Counted from the first letter of the stretch, positions 30,192 through 39,120 are shown. The stretch is 64,000 bases of DNA from Achromobacter denitrificans NBRC 15125 (GCF_001571365.1 NZ_BCTQ01000026.1:31045-95044), one strand, 5' to 3'. Program-made: numbers and translations. Notes: generated by a model from the letters alone, not told the origin.

Positions 30192-30488
30192 ATGCCCTAC
30201 ATTATCGAAACCTTCGACAAGCCCGATCACCAGGCCGTGCGCCAGCAGCACCGCGCCGCCCACCTGGAATTCCTGGACGCCAACAAGCAGCTGCTGCTGG
30301 CCTGCGGCGCCAAGCTGCAGGACGACGGCAAGGACGCTGGCGGCGGCCTGTACATCGTGGCCGTGGAAACGCGCGAGGCCGCGCAACAGTTCATCGACGC
30401 CGATCCGTTTTCCAAGGCCGACCTGTTCGACCGCGTGACCATCACGCGCTGGCGCAAAGCCTACGTCGACGGCGCCTGCTATCTGTAA
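30192..30488 (+). CDS. YciI-like protein
   Basis: This 98-residue protein is 12 nt downstream of catC. It has the ferredoxin-like YciI pattern: YIIETFDKPDHQAVRQQHRA, HLEFLDANKQLLLACG and a DPFSKADLF...ITRW segment. YciI proteins are small dimeric enzymes or binding proteins with a conserved His/Asp pair, sometimes found in aromatic degradation operons where they act on lactones or chlorinated intermediates. Its role here is probably in handling a muconolactone-like intermediate, but this is inferred from position. Confidence 0.85.
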   Translation: MPYIIETFDKPDHQAVRQQHRAAHLEFLDANKQLLLACGAKLQDDGKDAGGGLYIVAVETREAAQQFIDADPFSKADLFDRVTITRWRKAYVDGACYL

Positions 30489-30542
30489 ACGCTTTCGCGG
30501 CCGCCTCCGGGCGGCCGTTGCCTTATCCCCGAGGAATTCCCC

Positions 30543-31322
30543 ATGTCTTACGCCGATCTCAGCCAGGCCCGGCTGTTCTACGTCATCGATGGCCCCGCCG
30601 ACGCGCCGGTACTCGTGCTCTCCAATTCGCTGGGCACCTGCTCCGACATGTGGGCCCGCCAGATCCCCGAACTGACCAAGCACTTCCGCGTGCTGCGCTA
30701 CGACACCCGCGGCCATGGCAAATCGTCCGTGCCCGAAGGCGAATACAGCTTCGAGCAACTGGGCAACGACGTGGCCGAGCTGCTCGCGCACCTGGGCATC
30801 AAGCGCGCGCACTTCTGCGGCCTGTCCATGGGCGGCCCGACCGGCCTGTGGTTGGCGCTGGCGCGTCCCGAACTCGTAGGCAAGCTGATCCTGTGCAACA
30901 CCGCCGCGCGCATCGGCTCGGCCGAAGGCTGGAGCGCCCGCATCGCCGCCGTGGCGGAACAGACCCTGGAGAACATGGCGCCCACGCTGGTGGAACGCTG
31001 GCTCACCGACGGCTACCGCGCCGCCGAGCCGGGCCTGACCCAGGTACTGATCGACATGCTGCGCCGCACGCCGGACGCCGGCTACTCGGGCAATTGCGCC
31101 GCGCTGCGCGACGCCGATTTCCGCGAACAGGTGGCCTCCATCTCGGCGCCCACCCTGGTCATCTCCAGCACGCACGACCTGGCCGCCACGCCCGCGCAAG
31201 GCCGCGAGCTGGCCGACGCCATCCCGGGCGCGCGCTATCTTGAATTGAACACCTCCCACATCTCGAACTGGGAGCAACCCGAAGCCTACACCCGCGCGGT
31301 CGTCGACTTCCTGACGGAGTAG
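30543..31322 (+). CDS. pcaD: 3-oxoadipate enol-lactonase
   Basis: This 259-residue alpha/beta hydrolase has the oxyanion region LSNSLGTCSDMW, RYDTRGHGKSSVPEG, the nucleophile elbow GLSMGG (Ser95) and the C-terminal histidine in LNTSHISNWEQPEAY. It hydrolyses 3-oxoadipate enol-lactone to 3-oxoadipate, the substrate of PcaIJ. The GAGGAATTCCCC ribosome region precedes its ATG. Position between catC and a cyclase-family gene fits the pathway. Confidence 0.92.
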   Translation: MSYADLSQARLFYVIDGPADAPVLVLSNSLGTCSDMWARQIPELTKHFRVLRYDTRGHGKSSVPEGEYSFEQLGNDVAELLAHLGIKRAHFCGLSMGGPTGLWLALARPELVGKLILCNTAARIGSAEGWSARIAAVAEQTLENMAPTLVERWLTDGYRAAEPGLTQVLIDMLRRTPDAGYSGNCAALRDADFREQVASISAPTLVISSTHDLAATPAQGRELADAIPGARYLELNTSHISNWEQPEAYTRAVVDFLTE

Positions 31323-31327
31323 GCATC

Positions 31328-32368
31328 ATGCAGCGCTGGAAACACCGGCCCGAAGGCTCCAACTGGGGCGACTTCGGGCCCGACGACCAACTCGGCCGCC
31401 TGAATCTCATCACCGAAGAACAGGTCCTGAAAGGCGCGCGCGAAATCCGCGCCGGCAAGACCTTCTGCCTGTCGCTGCCGCTGGACCTGCCCGGCGGCAA
31501 CGTGCTCAATCCGCGGCGCCATCCGCCGCAGCTGAGCCCCACCCGCCTGGCGGATACGCCCTACCTGAACTTCCCGCTGCGCAACGTCAATCCCGACGCG
31601 GTCGACGTACTGAGCGACGACCAGGTGCTGCTGTCCATGCAGTACTCCACGCAATGGGATGCGCTGGCGCACGTCGGCGCGCTGTTCGACGCCGATGGCG
31701 ACGGCAAGCCCGAGCTGCGCTATTACAACGGCTTCCAGGCCGGCGTCGATGTCGTCGGCCCGGCCGACGGCGACCACACCGGCTGCGGCTGCAACAGCGG
31801 CGGCCCCTCGGCCGCGTTGAAACTGGGTGTCGAGAACCTGGCGCAGAAAGGCATGCAGGGACGCGGCGTGCTGGTGGACCTGTTCCGCCACTATGGCCCC
31901 GGCCGCACGCTGATCGGCCACGCGGAACTGATGCGCGTGCTGGACGCGGACGACATCCGCGTCGAAGCCGGCGACATGCTGGTGCTGCGCACCGGCTACG
32001 CCGAGGCGGTGGTCGCCATGAACGGCAAGCCCGACGCCGAAACGCTGCACACCTACGGCGCCGCGCTGGACGGCACCGACGACGCGCTGCTGCAATGGAT
32101 CACGGACAGCGGCATCGCCGCCATCTGCGCCGACAACTACGCCGTGGAAGCCTACCCCGCGCGCGAGAAGACCGGCCCGCGCGCCATGCTGCCGCTGCAT
32201 CACCATTGCCTGTTCAAGCTGGGCTTGCCCCTGGCCGAACTGTGGTACCTGAAGGACCTGGCCGAGTGGCTGCGCGCCAACGGCCGCCATCATTTCATGC
32301 TGACGGCGCCGCCGCTGCGCCTGCCGCACGCGATCGGCTCGCCGGTGACGCCGATCGCGACGGTCTAG
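31328..32368 (+). CDS. Cyclase-family protein (kynurenine formamidase-like fold)
   Basis: This 346-residue protein starts 5 nt after pcaD. It has the cyclase-family N-terminus (WGDFGPDDQLGRLNLIT) and the metal-binding STQWDALAHVG segment, with a C-terminal APPLRLPHAIGSPVTPIA pattern. PF04199 members include isatin hydrolase, kynurenine formamidase and polyketide cyclases. In this operon it may open a cyclic amide, lactone or ester upstream of the beta-ketoadipate steps. It is the last gene of the operon, facing the psiF-like gene. Confidence 0.85.
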   Translation: MQRWKHRPEGSNWGDFGPDDQLGRLNLITEEQVLKGAREIRAGKTFCLSLPLDLPGGNVLNPRRHPPQLSPTRLADTPYLNFPLRNVNPDAVDVLSDDQVLLSMQYSTQWDALAHVGALFDADGDGKPELRYYNGFQAGVDVVGPADGDHTGCGCNSGGPSAALKLGVENLAQKGMQGRGVLVDLFRHYGPGRTLIGHAELMRVLDADDIRVEAGDMLVLRTGYAEAVVAMNGKPDAETLHTYGAALDGTDDALLQWITDSGIAAICADNYAVEAYPAREKTGPRAMLPLHHHCLFKLGLPLAELWYLKDLAEWLRANGRHHFMLTAPPLRLPHAIGSPVTPIATV

Positions 32369-32401
32369 GCGGCTGCGGCTTTCCCGCCCGGCGGGCGGGC
32401 C

Positions 32402-32728
32402 TCAGCCTTTCAGGCAGGTGCTCATGAAGGTCTTGCGCTGGTCGCCGGTCAGCTTCTGCTCGCCGGCCTTCGCATTGCAGTCCTTCATTTTCTGCTGCTG
32501 CGGCGTGAGCTGCTTGGCGGGCGAGGCTTCGCCCTTCAGGCAGCTGCTCATATAGGCCTTGCGCTCATCGCCCTTCTTGCCTTCCGCCGACTTGTTGCAG
32601 TCCGCCATGCGCTGCTGCTGCGGCGTGGGCGTCTTGGCGGGAGCGGCGGGCGTCTGGGCCAGGGCGGCCCCGGCGAAGCAGGCGGACAACAGGATGGCAG
32701 AGGCGAACTGGCTGGTACGGGAAAGCAT
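32402..32728 (-). CDS. PsiF repeat-containing secreted protein
   Basis: This 108-residue protein starts MLSRTSQFASAILLSACFAG with a signal peptide ending AALA. Two tandem repeats follow, each about 30 residues: QQQRMADCNKSA through YMSSCLKG and QQQKMKDCNAKA through FMSTCLKG, with paired cysteines. This is the PsiF (phosphate-starvation-inducible) family, of unknown biochemical role. A longer frame to 33007 is antisense to the next gene. Confidence 0.9.
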   Translation of the reverse strand: MLSRTSQFASAILLSACFAGAALAQTPAAPAKTPTPQQQRMADCNKSAEGKKGDERKAYMSSCLKGEASPAKQLTPQQQKMKDCNAKAGEQKLTGDQRKTFMSTCLKG

Positions 32729-33005
32729 GGTTCCTCCCTTGAGCGTCCGCGCGCCGGGAATCTGGCGCGATGGCGGGCCGCACGATCCGCCGGCCCAATC
32801 GCCGGCCCGGTCATCATCGAACAAACCGCGGCCCGCCGCAAGAGCCCCGAAAGTCAAGAATCGCCAAGGGCTGACGGCGCGCTGAAACGGCGCGCACCAC
32901 GCCCGCGCCCGCCCGTTCATCCGTTTGACCTGTTGTGTCCTGCCCCGGAAAGGTGTGAGATAGGCGGGTCTGCCGCCCGTCGCGCCGGCTTCACCGGAGA
33001 CCGCC

Positions 33006-33344
33006 ATGAAATCCGCCCTCGCCGCTTGCGCCCTGCTGGCCGGCCTGTCCTGCGCCGCCTACGCGCAGGAACCCGTCTATGGCGTCACCCTGGGCAACGT
33101 CCAGGCGGTGCGCGACGTCAACCAGAACCTCTCGGCCATCACCGGACTGCTGGCCAACCAGTCCGCCCGCCCCATCACCGGCGTCCTGCTGACCTTCGTG
33201 CTGTACGACGAGCATGGTAAGGAAATCGGCCGGGTGCGCGACGACGTGCCCGGCCCCCTGGCGCCCGGGCAGATCAAGCAGGTCAGGGCCGTCACGCCCC
33301 TGCAATTCACCCGCGTCACCGCGCAGGACGTCAGCGCGCGCTAG
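33006..33344 (+). CDS. Secreted FxLYD-like protein
   Basis: This 112-residue protein has a signal peptide ending AYA (about residue 21). The mature part (VTLGNVQAVRDVNQNLSAITGLLANQSARPITGVLLTFVLYDEHG) has the beta-sandwich pattern of FxLYD domains, which occur in small secreted proteins. Function unknown. It is divergent from the psiF-like gene across 277 bp and is followed by a hairpin that may terminate it. Confidence 0.78.
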   Translation: MKSALAACALLAGLSCAAYAQEPVYGVTLGNVQAVRDVNQNLSAITGLLANQSARPITGVLLTFVLYDEHGKEIGRVRDDVPGPLAPGQIKQVRAVTPLQFTRVTAQDVSAR

Positions 33345-33371
33345 GCCCGCCGATGGCCCCGCCAGGAGAAA

Positions 33372-33394
33372 AAACCCTCATTCCGTCAGGGTTT
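33372..33394 (+). terminator. Possible terminator after the FxLYD gene
   Basis: AAACCCT (33372-33378) pairs with AGGGTTT (33388-33394) across a 9-nt loop, 28 nt after the stop codon. The stem ends in T residues. Confidence 0.55.
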
Positions 33395-33449
33395 AGCGGG
33401 GGGGACGCCAGGGCAAGTATGGGAAAATCCGGTATGTCGACTCGATGAA

Positions 33450-33474
33450 AAGGGGCTTCCAAACGAAGCCCCTT
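33450..33474 (+). promoter_or_regulatory. 10-bp hairpin upstream of the carbonic anhydrase gene
   Basis: AAGGGGCTTC at 33450-33459 pairs perfectly with GAAGCCCCTT at 33465-33474 around a 5-nt loop. No T-run follows. It lies 35 nt before the carbonic anhydrase ATG, so it could lie in its leader and affect expression, or act as a second terminator of the upstream gene. Confidence 0.55.
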
Positions 33475-33509
33475 GTTGCGTGCGTCGGCACTACGAGGAA
33501 GAAAAGATC

Positions 33510-34160
33510 ATGTTTCCAAAAAGACTCACCGAAGGCTACCAATCATTCCTACAGGGCCGCTTCCACTCGGAAAGCAGCCGATACCAGAAGCTGGCCGAAC
33601 TTGGACAGAGCCCGGAAATCCTGATCATCGGATGCTGCGACTCCCGCGTCTCGCCCGAAGTCATCTTCGATGCCGGCCCCGGCGAAATGTTCGTGATCCG
33701 CAACGTCGCGAACCTGGTGCCGCCCTGTGACCCCGACTCCGAATCCTCTTACCACGGCACCAGCGCCGCCATCGAATTCGCCGTCAACGGCCTGAACGTC
33801 AAGCACATCGTCGTGCTGGGCCACGCCTCCTGCGGCGGCATCCGTTCCTTCTTCGACGACGCCAAGCCGCTGTCCAAGGGCGATTTCATCGGCAAATGGA
33901 TGTCGCAGATCGAGCCCGTGGCCGAACGGCTGGGCCCCGCCACCGGCGACCGCCAGGCCAATCTGAAGCGCCTCGAACTGGCCACGGTGGAACACAGCCT
34001 GAACAACCTGATGACGTTCCCGGCCATCCGCCAGCGCGTGGAAAACGGCGACCTGGAACTGCACGGCACCTACTTCGGCGTGGCCACCGGCGTGCTGTTC
34101 CTGCGCGACCCCAAGACCGGCGACTTCAACCCTTGCCTGGAAACCGGCATCGTCGGCTAG
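33510..34160 (+). CDS. Beta-class carbonic anhydrase
   Basis: This 216-residue enzyme starts at ATG 33510, preceded by GAGGAAGAAAAG. The zinc ligands are visible: CCDSR (Cys43, with Asp44/Arg46 pair) and GHASCGG (His105, Cys108). It interconverts CO2 and bicarbonate, supplying bicarbonate to carboxylases such as PEP carboxylase. It has the usual length for the beta class. Convergent with the GntR gene. Confidence 0.94.
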   Translation: MFPKRLTEGYQSFLQGRFHSESSRYQKLAELGQSPEILIIGCCDSRVSPEVIFDAGPGEMFVIRNVANLVPPCDPDSESSYHGTSAAIEFAVNGLNVKHIVVLGHASCGGIRSFFDDAKPLSKGDFIGKWMSQIEPVAERLGPATGDRQANLKRLELATVEHSLNNLMTFPAIRQRVENGDLELHGTYFGVATGVLFLRDPKTGDFNPCLETGIVG

Positions 34161-34182
34161 CCGCGGCCCGGCCGGCGCGGCC

Positions 34183-34860
34183 CTACACCCGGTAGGCCTG
34201 CGCCAGCCGCTCGTAGTTGTTCTTCAGGATGATGCCGGCATAGTAGACATGCTCGCGCATCAGGTCCTCGGCGCGGGCGCCGTCCCGGGCGATGATCGCG
34301 CTGACGATGCGATGGTGATCGTCGTGCGAACGCAGAATGATCCCGTGGTCCTCCCACAGGATGATCCGGTCCGACGCGTAGGGGATCGCCTGCGCCTGGG
34401 TGGCGAACCGCCGCACCCACGGATTGCCCGCGGCTTCCAGGATGCCGTTGTGCAGCGTGATGTTCACCTTCTGGTACGGCAGGTGGTCCTCGGGCAGCAG
34501 CTCGCCCTTGGCCAGGATCCGGTCGCCGTCGTCCAGGCAATTCTTCAGCACCGCCACCGCGTCATGCGACAGGCCGCGCAAGGCGGCCTGCCGGCAGGCC
34601 AGCCCTTCCAGCGCCGCCCGCACCTCGTAGGCCGCCACGATCTCCCCGATGTCATAGGCGCGCACGGTATACCCGCGCTTGGGCAGGTGTTCCAGCAGGC
34701 CCTCATTGCCCAGCGTCGCCAACGCGGCGCGCACCGGCGTGCGCGATACGCCGAGCTTCTCGGCCAGCGGGATTTCTTCCAGGCGCGCGCCGGGGCTGAA
34801 CTTGCCATGCAGCACCCAGTCCCGCAGCGTATCGGTAACGTGTTGAGATAGCGTATCCAT
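34183..34860 (-). CDS. GntR-family (FCD domain) transcriptional regulator
   Basis: This 225-residue protein has an N-terminal winged helix (PLAEKLGVSRTPVRAALATLGNEGLLEHLPKRGYTV) and an all-helical FCD effector domain with the histidine/aspartate pattern DHLPYQKVNITLHNGILEAAGN and ARAEDLMREHVYYA. FCD regulators typically sense an organic acid using a metal. The gene is divergent from the 35065-44440 operon; two TGTATACA palindromes in the gap are its likely operators. Confidence 0.9.
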   Translation of the reverse strand: MDTLSQHVTDTLRDWVLHGKFSPGARLEEIPLAEKLGVSRTPVRAALATLGNEGLLEHLPKRGYTVRAYDIGEIVAAYEVRAALEGLACRQAALRGLSHDAVAVLKNCLDDGDRILAKGELLPEDHLPYQKVNITLHNGILEAAGNPWVRRFATQAQAIPYASDRIILWEDHGIILRSHDDHHRIVSAIIARDGARAEDLMREHVYYAGIILKNNYERLAQAYRV

Positions 34861-34868
34861 ACCCTTAT

Positions 34869-34876
34869 TGTATACA
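34869..34876. promoter_or_regulatory. Putative GntR operator, site 1
   Basis: TGTATACA palindrome, 9 nt before the gntR start codon. The same octamer recurs at 34987, 118 bp away. Confidence 0.6.
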
Positions 34877-34986
34877 TGAAGAATACTTGCGCCAGCGCTC
34901 GGGATTCTACATTCGCGTTCTCCCCAGTGCGATTGCCCTAGATCAAACGATCTTCAGGGTAAGCCCCTATACCTGGCACCCATCCA

Positions 34987-34994
34987 TGTATACA
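34987..34994. promoter_or_regulatory. Putative GntR operator, site 2
   Basis: A second TGTATACA lies inside the perfect 10-bp palindrome ATGTATACAT (34986-34995), 70 bp before the first SDR gene. With site 1 it would allow looping or independent control of the divergent operon. Confidence 0.65.
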
Positions 34995-35064
34995 TAATCG
35001 CAAAAAATTATCGAGAGCGGCCATGCCATCCCCAAGGCTTGCGGCACGCCATCGAGGAGACAGC

Positions 35065-35859
35065 ATGTCCAATGTATCCACGCCCGCCGGGTCCGGCGCG
35101 CTTTCCCGCCTGGCCCTCGTCACTGGAGGCGGCGGCGGCATCGGCGCCAAGGTCTGCCGGGAACTGGCGCTCGCGGGCTTTCGCGTCGTGGTGTCCGACC
35201 TGGACGCCGGCCGCGCCGGCCGTGTCGCCGAGGAACTCGGCCCGCCCCACGCAGCCCATGCCTTCGACGTCAGCGACGAAACCTCGGTCGAACGCGCCTT
35301 CGACGAGATCGAAACGCGGCACGGCCCCATCGCGGTGCTGGTCAGCGCCGCCGGCCTGCTGCTGTTCCAGCCCGATGGCGAACGCCCGCTGATCAAGGAC
35401 ACCACGCTGGATATCTGGGAACGCAGCTTCGCCGTCAACGCCCGCGGCGTTTTCCTGTGCGGACGCGCCTACCTGCGCCGGCGCGAAACCGCGCCGCTCG
35501 CGCACGGCCGCATCGTCACCTTCACCTCGGTGGCGGCGCAGCTGGGCGGGTATCGGTCCAGCGCCTCGTACATCTCGGCCAAGTCCGCCGTGCTGGGCCT
35601 GACCAAGGCCATGGCGCGCGAATCCGCGCACCTGGGCGTCACCGTCAACGGCATCGCGCCTGGCCTGATCGACACCGACATGCTGCGCAGCACCGTCACC
35701 AGCAGCGGCGCCCTCGCCGCGGCCGCGCAGGCCATTCCGCTCGGCCGCATCGGCACCGTGGACGACGTGGCCGCCGCCGTGCGCTTCCTGGCCTCCGAAG
35801 AAGCCGGATATATCACCGGCAGCGTCATCGACGTCAACGGCGGCTACCGCATGCAGTAG
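35065..35859 (+). CDS. SDR family oxidoreductase
   Basis: This 264-residue protein starts at ATG 35065 after GAGGAGA. It has TGGGGGIG at residues 20-27, a VSAAG segment where NNAG is usual, and YISAK. The end GYITGSVIDVNGGYRMQ is typical. First gene of an importer operon controlled, it seems, by the divergent GntR. It probably oxidises or reduces a hydroxyl/keto group of the imported compound. Confidence 0.9.
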   Translation: MSNVSTPAGSGALSRLALVTGGGGGIGAKVCRELALAGFRVVVSDLDAGRAGRVAEELGPPHAAHAFDVSDETSVERAFDEIETRHGPIAVLVSAAGLLLFQPDGERPLIKDTTLDIWERSFAVNARGVFLCGRAYLRRRETAPLAHGRIVTFTSVAAQLGGYRSSASYISAKSAVLGLTKAMARESAHLGVTVNGIAPGLIDTDMLRSTVTSSGALAAAAQAIPLGRIGTVDDVAAAVRFLASEEAGYITGSVIDVNGGYRMQ

Positions 35860-35937
35860 GGATTTCCGGCGGCCTGCCGCCACCGCAGCAAAGCGCCGCG
35901 CCGGCACAGGCGCGCATCCAGAAACGGGAGACAAAGC

Positions 35938-37152
35938 ATGAATCAACGTAGTCGCTACGCGACGGCTGCCGCGCTATGCGCGTGGGCCCTGTCGACAGGC
36001 GCGCAAGCGCAGCAGGAGCCCGGCGTCACCGACAAGACCATCAGGATCGGCATGTTCGCACCGCTGTCCGGCAGCGGCATGGCCTATGGCTTCGACGTCG
36101 TGAACGCCGCCAAGATGTGGTACGCCAAGGTCAACAAGGAAGGCGGCGTGAACGGCCGGCAGATCGAGCTGGTCATCGAGGACGACCGCTGCAACGCCAA
36201 CGACCTGGTCGCCGCCGTGAAGAAGCTGAACGAGCAGGACAAGGTGTTCCTGCTGAACGGCGGGTCCTGCTCGGCCGCCGTGGTCGCCTCGCGCGAATAC
36301 GTCGAGCGCGAGAAAGTGCCGCTCGTCATGCTCAATGCCTCCGGCGACGGCGCGCTCTACCCCCCCTCCAAGTACATCTACGGCGCCTTCTCGATCTCGC
36401 AGCACGCGGTGGGCGGCTCGATGGTGCAGTTCGCGTCGGAACACCTGAAAGCCAAGAAGATCGGCTACATCAACCATGACGACGCCTACGGCGGCTGGAA
36501 CCTGGAGGCCGCGCAATCGCAGGCCAAGCAACTGGGCGATCCGGTCCTGCAGGTGCAATCGGTGAACCCGAATATCACCGACGTCACCGCGCCGATGCTG
36601 AAGATCCGCGCCGCCAACCCGGACGTGCTGCTGCTGACCACCTATGCCCGCCCCGCCGCGCTCATCATCAAGAAGGCGCAGGAACTGGGCTGGAACAAGC
36701 CCATCGTGCTGGCGGTGAACGGCACGGCCGACCTGAAGCAGCTGGTGGAGAACGTGGGCAACAAAGACGCGTTCAAGAACGTCTACATCCAGGACGTGCT
36801 GTCCGACCTGCCCGGCGGGCCCAAGCTCACCTGGGTGTACGACATGTACAAGCAGTCCTACCCCGACCTGGCCGCCAAGCCCGGTCATCCCCAGTCGTAC
36901 ATGCCCTACGGCCTGCCGCCAGCGATGGCGGTGGTGAACGCGCTCAAGGCCGCCGGCCCGCAGCCCACGCGCGAGAAGGTGTTGCAGGCGCTGGAGACGA
37001 TGAAGTTCGACTCCGAGGTCATGGCCGGCCCCATCGAGTTCGGCCCGGGCGACCGCGCCGCGCAGGAAGCCGCCATCTACATCAAGTTCGACGGCAGCAA
37101 TATGTCGCTCGTTCCCGGCGCGTTCAAGAGCACCTGGCAGTACCAGCCCTAG
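35938..37152 (+). CDS. Branched-chain amino acid-type ABC transporter, periplasmic substrate-binding protein
   Basis: This 404-residue protein has a signal peptide ending AQA (cleavage after Ala24) and the Peripla_BP_6 mature start IRIGMFAPLSGSGMAYG. Segments VIEDDRCNANDLVAAVKKL and GSCSAAVVASREYVEREKVPL are typical of aromatic- or amide-type binders of this family. It is followed after a hairpin by its permeases. The ligand is unknown; the flanking oxidoreductases suggest a cyclic or aromatic compound. Confidence 0.9.
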   Translation: MNQRSRYATAAALCAWALSTGAQAQQEPGVTDKTIRIGMFAPLSGSGMAYGFDVVNAAKMWYAKVNKEGGVNGRQIELVIEDDRCNANDLVAAVKKLNEQDKVFLLNGGSCSAAVVASREYVEREKVPLVMLNASGDGALYPPSKYIYGAFSISQHAVGGSMVQFASEHLKAKKIGYINHDDAYGGWNLEAAQSQAKQLGDPVLQVQSVNPNITDVTAPMLKIRAANPDVLLLTTYARPAALIIKKAQELGWNKPIVLAVNGTADLKQLVENVGNKDAFKNVYIQDVLSDLPGGPKLTWVYDMYKQSYPDLAAKPGHPQSYMPYGLPPAMAVVNALKAAGPQPTREKVLQALETMKFDSEVMAGPIEFGPGDRAAQEAAIYIKFDGSNMSLVPGAFKSTWQYQP

Positions 37153-37176
37153 GCCCGCGGCCAGAAACAGGCCTAG

Positions 37177-37204
37177 CCCGCGCGGCGGCGCAGCGCCGCG
37201 CGGG
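37177..37204 (+). promoter_or_regulatory. Hairpin between binding-protein and permease genes
   Basis: CCCGCGCGGCG (37177-37187) pairs perfectly with CGCCGCGCGGG (37194-37204) around a 6-nt loop. It lies in the 67-bp gap after the binding-protein gene, without a T-run. The first Liv operon has a hairpin in the same place. Confidence 0.65.
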
Positions 37205-37219
37205 GGGCCGGAGACCATC

Positions 37220-38122
37220 ATGAGCTTTGCCGATATCTGGTTGTTCCTGCAGCAGGGGGTGCTGTCGGGACTGGTGACGGGCAGCGTGTATGCGTTGCTG
37301 GCGGTCGCCGTCGTGATCATCTTCAAGACCACCGACGTGCCCAACTTCGCCCAGGGCGAAATCTTCATGGTGGGCGGCTACATCGCGCTGTTCCTCACGC
37401 TGGTGATGGGCTGGCCCTACCTGGCGGTGATCCCGGTCACGCTGGCCGCCGTCGCCCTCGTGTCGGGCCTGTTCCAGCGCGTCGTGATGGAACGCGTCAT
37501 CGCCTCCAGGGGCGTGGGCGTGCAGATGGTGATCGCCACGCTGGGCCTGGCCTACGCGTTGAAAGGCATGGTCCGGCAGACGGGCCTGGGCGACACGCCG
37601 CGCTCGCTGCCGCCGCTGGCGCCCACCGACGCCGTCATCATCGGCGACGCGGTGCTGACCCAGCTGGACATGGTGATCTTCGCCGTGGCGGTGGGCGTCA
37701 TGCTGCTGCTCTTCTTCATGTTCACCTATACCCGCGTCGGCCGCGCGATGCGCGCCGTCGGCATGAACCCCAAGGCGGCGCGCCTGGTGGGCGTGAACCT
37801 GGCGCGCATCCGCATGATGGTGTGGGCGCTGTCCGGCCTGATCTCGGCGGTGGCCGCCCTGCTCATCACGCCCAAGATCCTCATCACCCCGGACATCGGC
37901 CACATCGCCATCCTGGCCTACGCCGCCGCGATCGTGGGCGGCATCACCAGCCTGCCCGGCGCAGTGGTAGGCGGCTTCGTGATCGGCGTGGCCGAGAACC
38001 TGGTGGGGCTGTTCATCTCGACCAACGCCATCGTGGTCGCGCCGTTCGTCGCCATCATGGTGGTGCTGCTGCTGCGTCCCCAGGGCCTGCTGGGCGGAAA
38101 ACTGCAGGTGAAGAAAGTATGA
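37220..38122 (+). CDS. Branched-chain amino acid-type ABC transporter permease (LivH family)
   Basis: This 300-residue membrane protein has SGLVTGSVYALLAVAVVIIF near the N-terminus and the conserved loop VGGITSLPGAVVGGFVIG near residue 240. GGAGACC serves as ribosome site. Its stop overlaps the livM start by 4 nt. Confidence 0.91.
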   Translation: MSFADIWLFLQQGVLSGLVTGSVYALLAVAVVIIFKTTDVPNFAQGEIFMVGGYIALFLTLVMGWPYLAVIPVTLAAVALVSGLFQRVVMERVIASRGVGVQMVIATLGLAYALKGMVRQTGLGDTPRSLPPLAPTDAVIIGDAVLTQLDMVIFAVAVGVMLLLFFMFTYTRVGRAMRAVGMNPKAARLVGVNLARIRMMVWALSGLISAVAALLITPKILITPDIGHIAILAYAAAIVGGITSLPGAVVGGFVIGVAENLVGLFISTNAIVVAPFVAIMVVLLLRPQGLLGGKLQVKKV

Positions 38123-39120
38123 GCAACAAGATCGACCGCATTCTTCTCGCGCTGATGGCCGCCCTGCTCGTCGCCCTGCCCTTCACGGCCAGCGGCTACG
38201 TCATCTATGTCGTCAACCTGCTGATGGTGTTCGTGGTGCTGGCGCTGGGCCTGCACGTGGTCATCGGCGAGACCGGCCAGTTCGCGCTGTCGCACGCCGC
38301 GTTCTACGGCGTGGGCATCTACACCGCCGGCCTCATCAACAATCTGTGGCATCCGCCGTTCTTCCTCTCCATCGTCGCGGGCGGCCTGCTGGCGGCGGCG
38401 CTGGGCTACCTGATCGGCGCGCTGGCGCTGCGCATGCGCGACATCTACCTCGCGTTGTCGACCTTCGCCTTCGGCGAGGCCATGCAGTGGGTGTTCCTCA
38501 ACTGGCAATCGGTCACCAACGGCTCGAACGGTTTCCGGATCTCGCCGGCCACGCTGTTCGGCTATGAACTGGCCTCGGACCTGAAAGCCTACCCCTTCGT
38601 CGTGCTGATTACCGCGCTGCTGCTGGCGGCCACCATCGCGCTGTCCCGCTCGCAACTCGGCTCGGCCTTCCGGGCCGTGCGCGAAAGCGAGGTGGCGGCG
38701 CAGGCCATGGGCGTGAACGTCAATGCCGTCAAGCGCACCGCCTTCACCATTTCGGCCGCCTATGCCGGCATCGCGGGCGGCATGTATACGACCTTCGCGT
38801 CGTTCATCCATCCCGAGAGCCTGGGGTTCCAGACCACCATCCTGATCCTGACGATGGTGGTCGTGGGCGGGATCGGCTCGGTGCGCGGCGCCATCGCCGG
38901 CGCAATCGTCTTCGGCCTGATCTCCGAACTCCTGCGCCAGGCCCTCTCGTTCCAGGAAATCATCTACGGCTTCATCCTGATGGGCTTCATGATGTTCGCC
39001 CCCAAGGGCCTGTTCGCCGGCCGCGCAGCGCGCCGCCGCGCCCCGCCTCCCGCCGCGCCGTCCCTGTCGCCGCGAAAGGCCGCGGGCGCCGCCAAACCGA
39101 CGCAAAGGAGCGCGGCATGA
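38119..39120 (+). CDS. Branched-chain amino acid-type ABC transporter permease (LivM family)
   Basis: The ATG overlaps the livH stop (ATGA). The 333-residue product has the usual LivM length and segments LHVVIGETGQFALSHAAFYG and VVVGGIGSVRGAIAGA. A basic, alanine/proline-rich tail of about 35 residues ends the chain. It overlaps livG by 4 nt. Confidence 0.9.
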   Translation: MSNKIDRILLALMAALLVALPFTASGYVIYVVNLLMVFVVLALGLHVVIGETGQFALSHAAFYGVGIYTAGLINNLWHPPFFLSIVAGGLLAAALGYLIGALALRMRDIYLALSTFAFGEAMQWVFLNWQSVTNGSNGFRISPATLFGYELASDLKAYPFVVLITALLLAATIALSRSQLGSAFRAVRESEVAAQAMGVNVNAVKRTAFTISAAYAGIAGGMYTTFASFIHPESLGFQTTILILTMVVVGGIGSVRGAIAGAIVFGLISELLRQALSFQEIIYGFILMGFMMFAPKGLFAGRAARRRAPPPAAPSLSPRKAAGAAKPTQRSAA

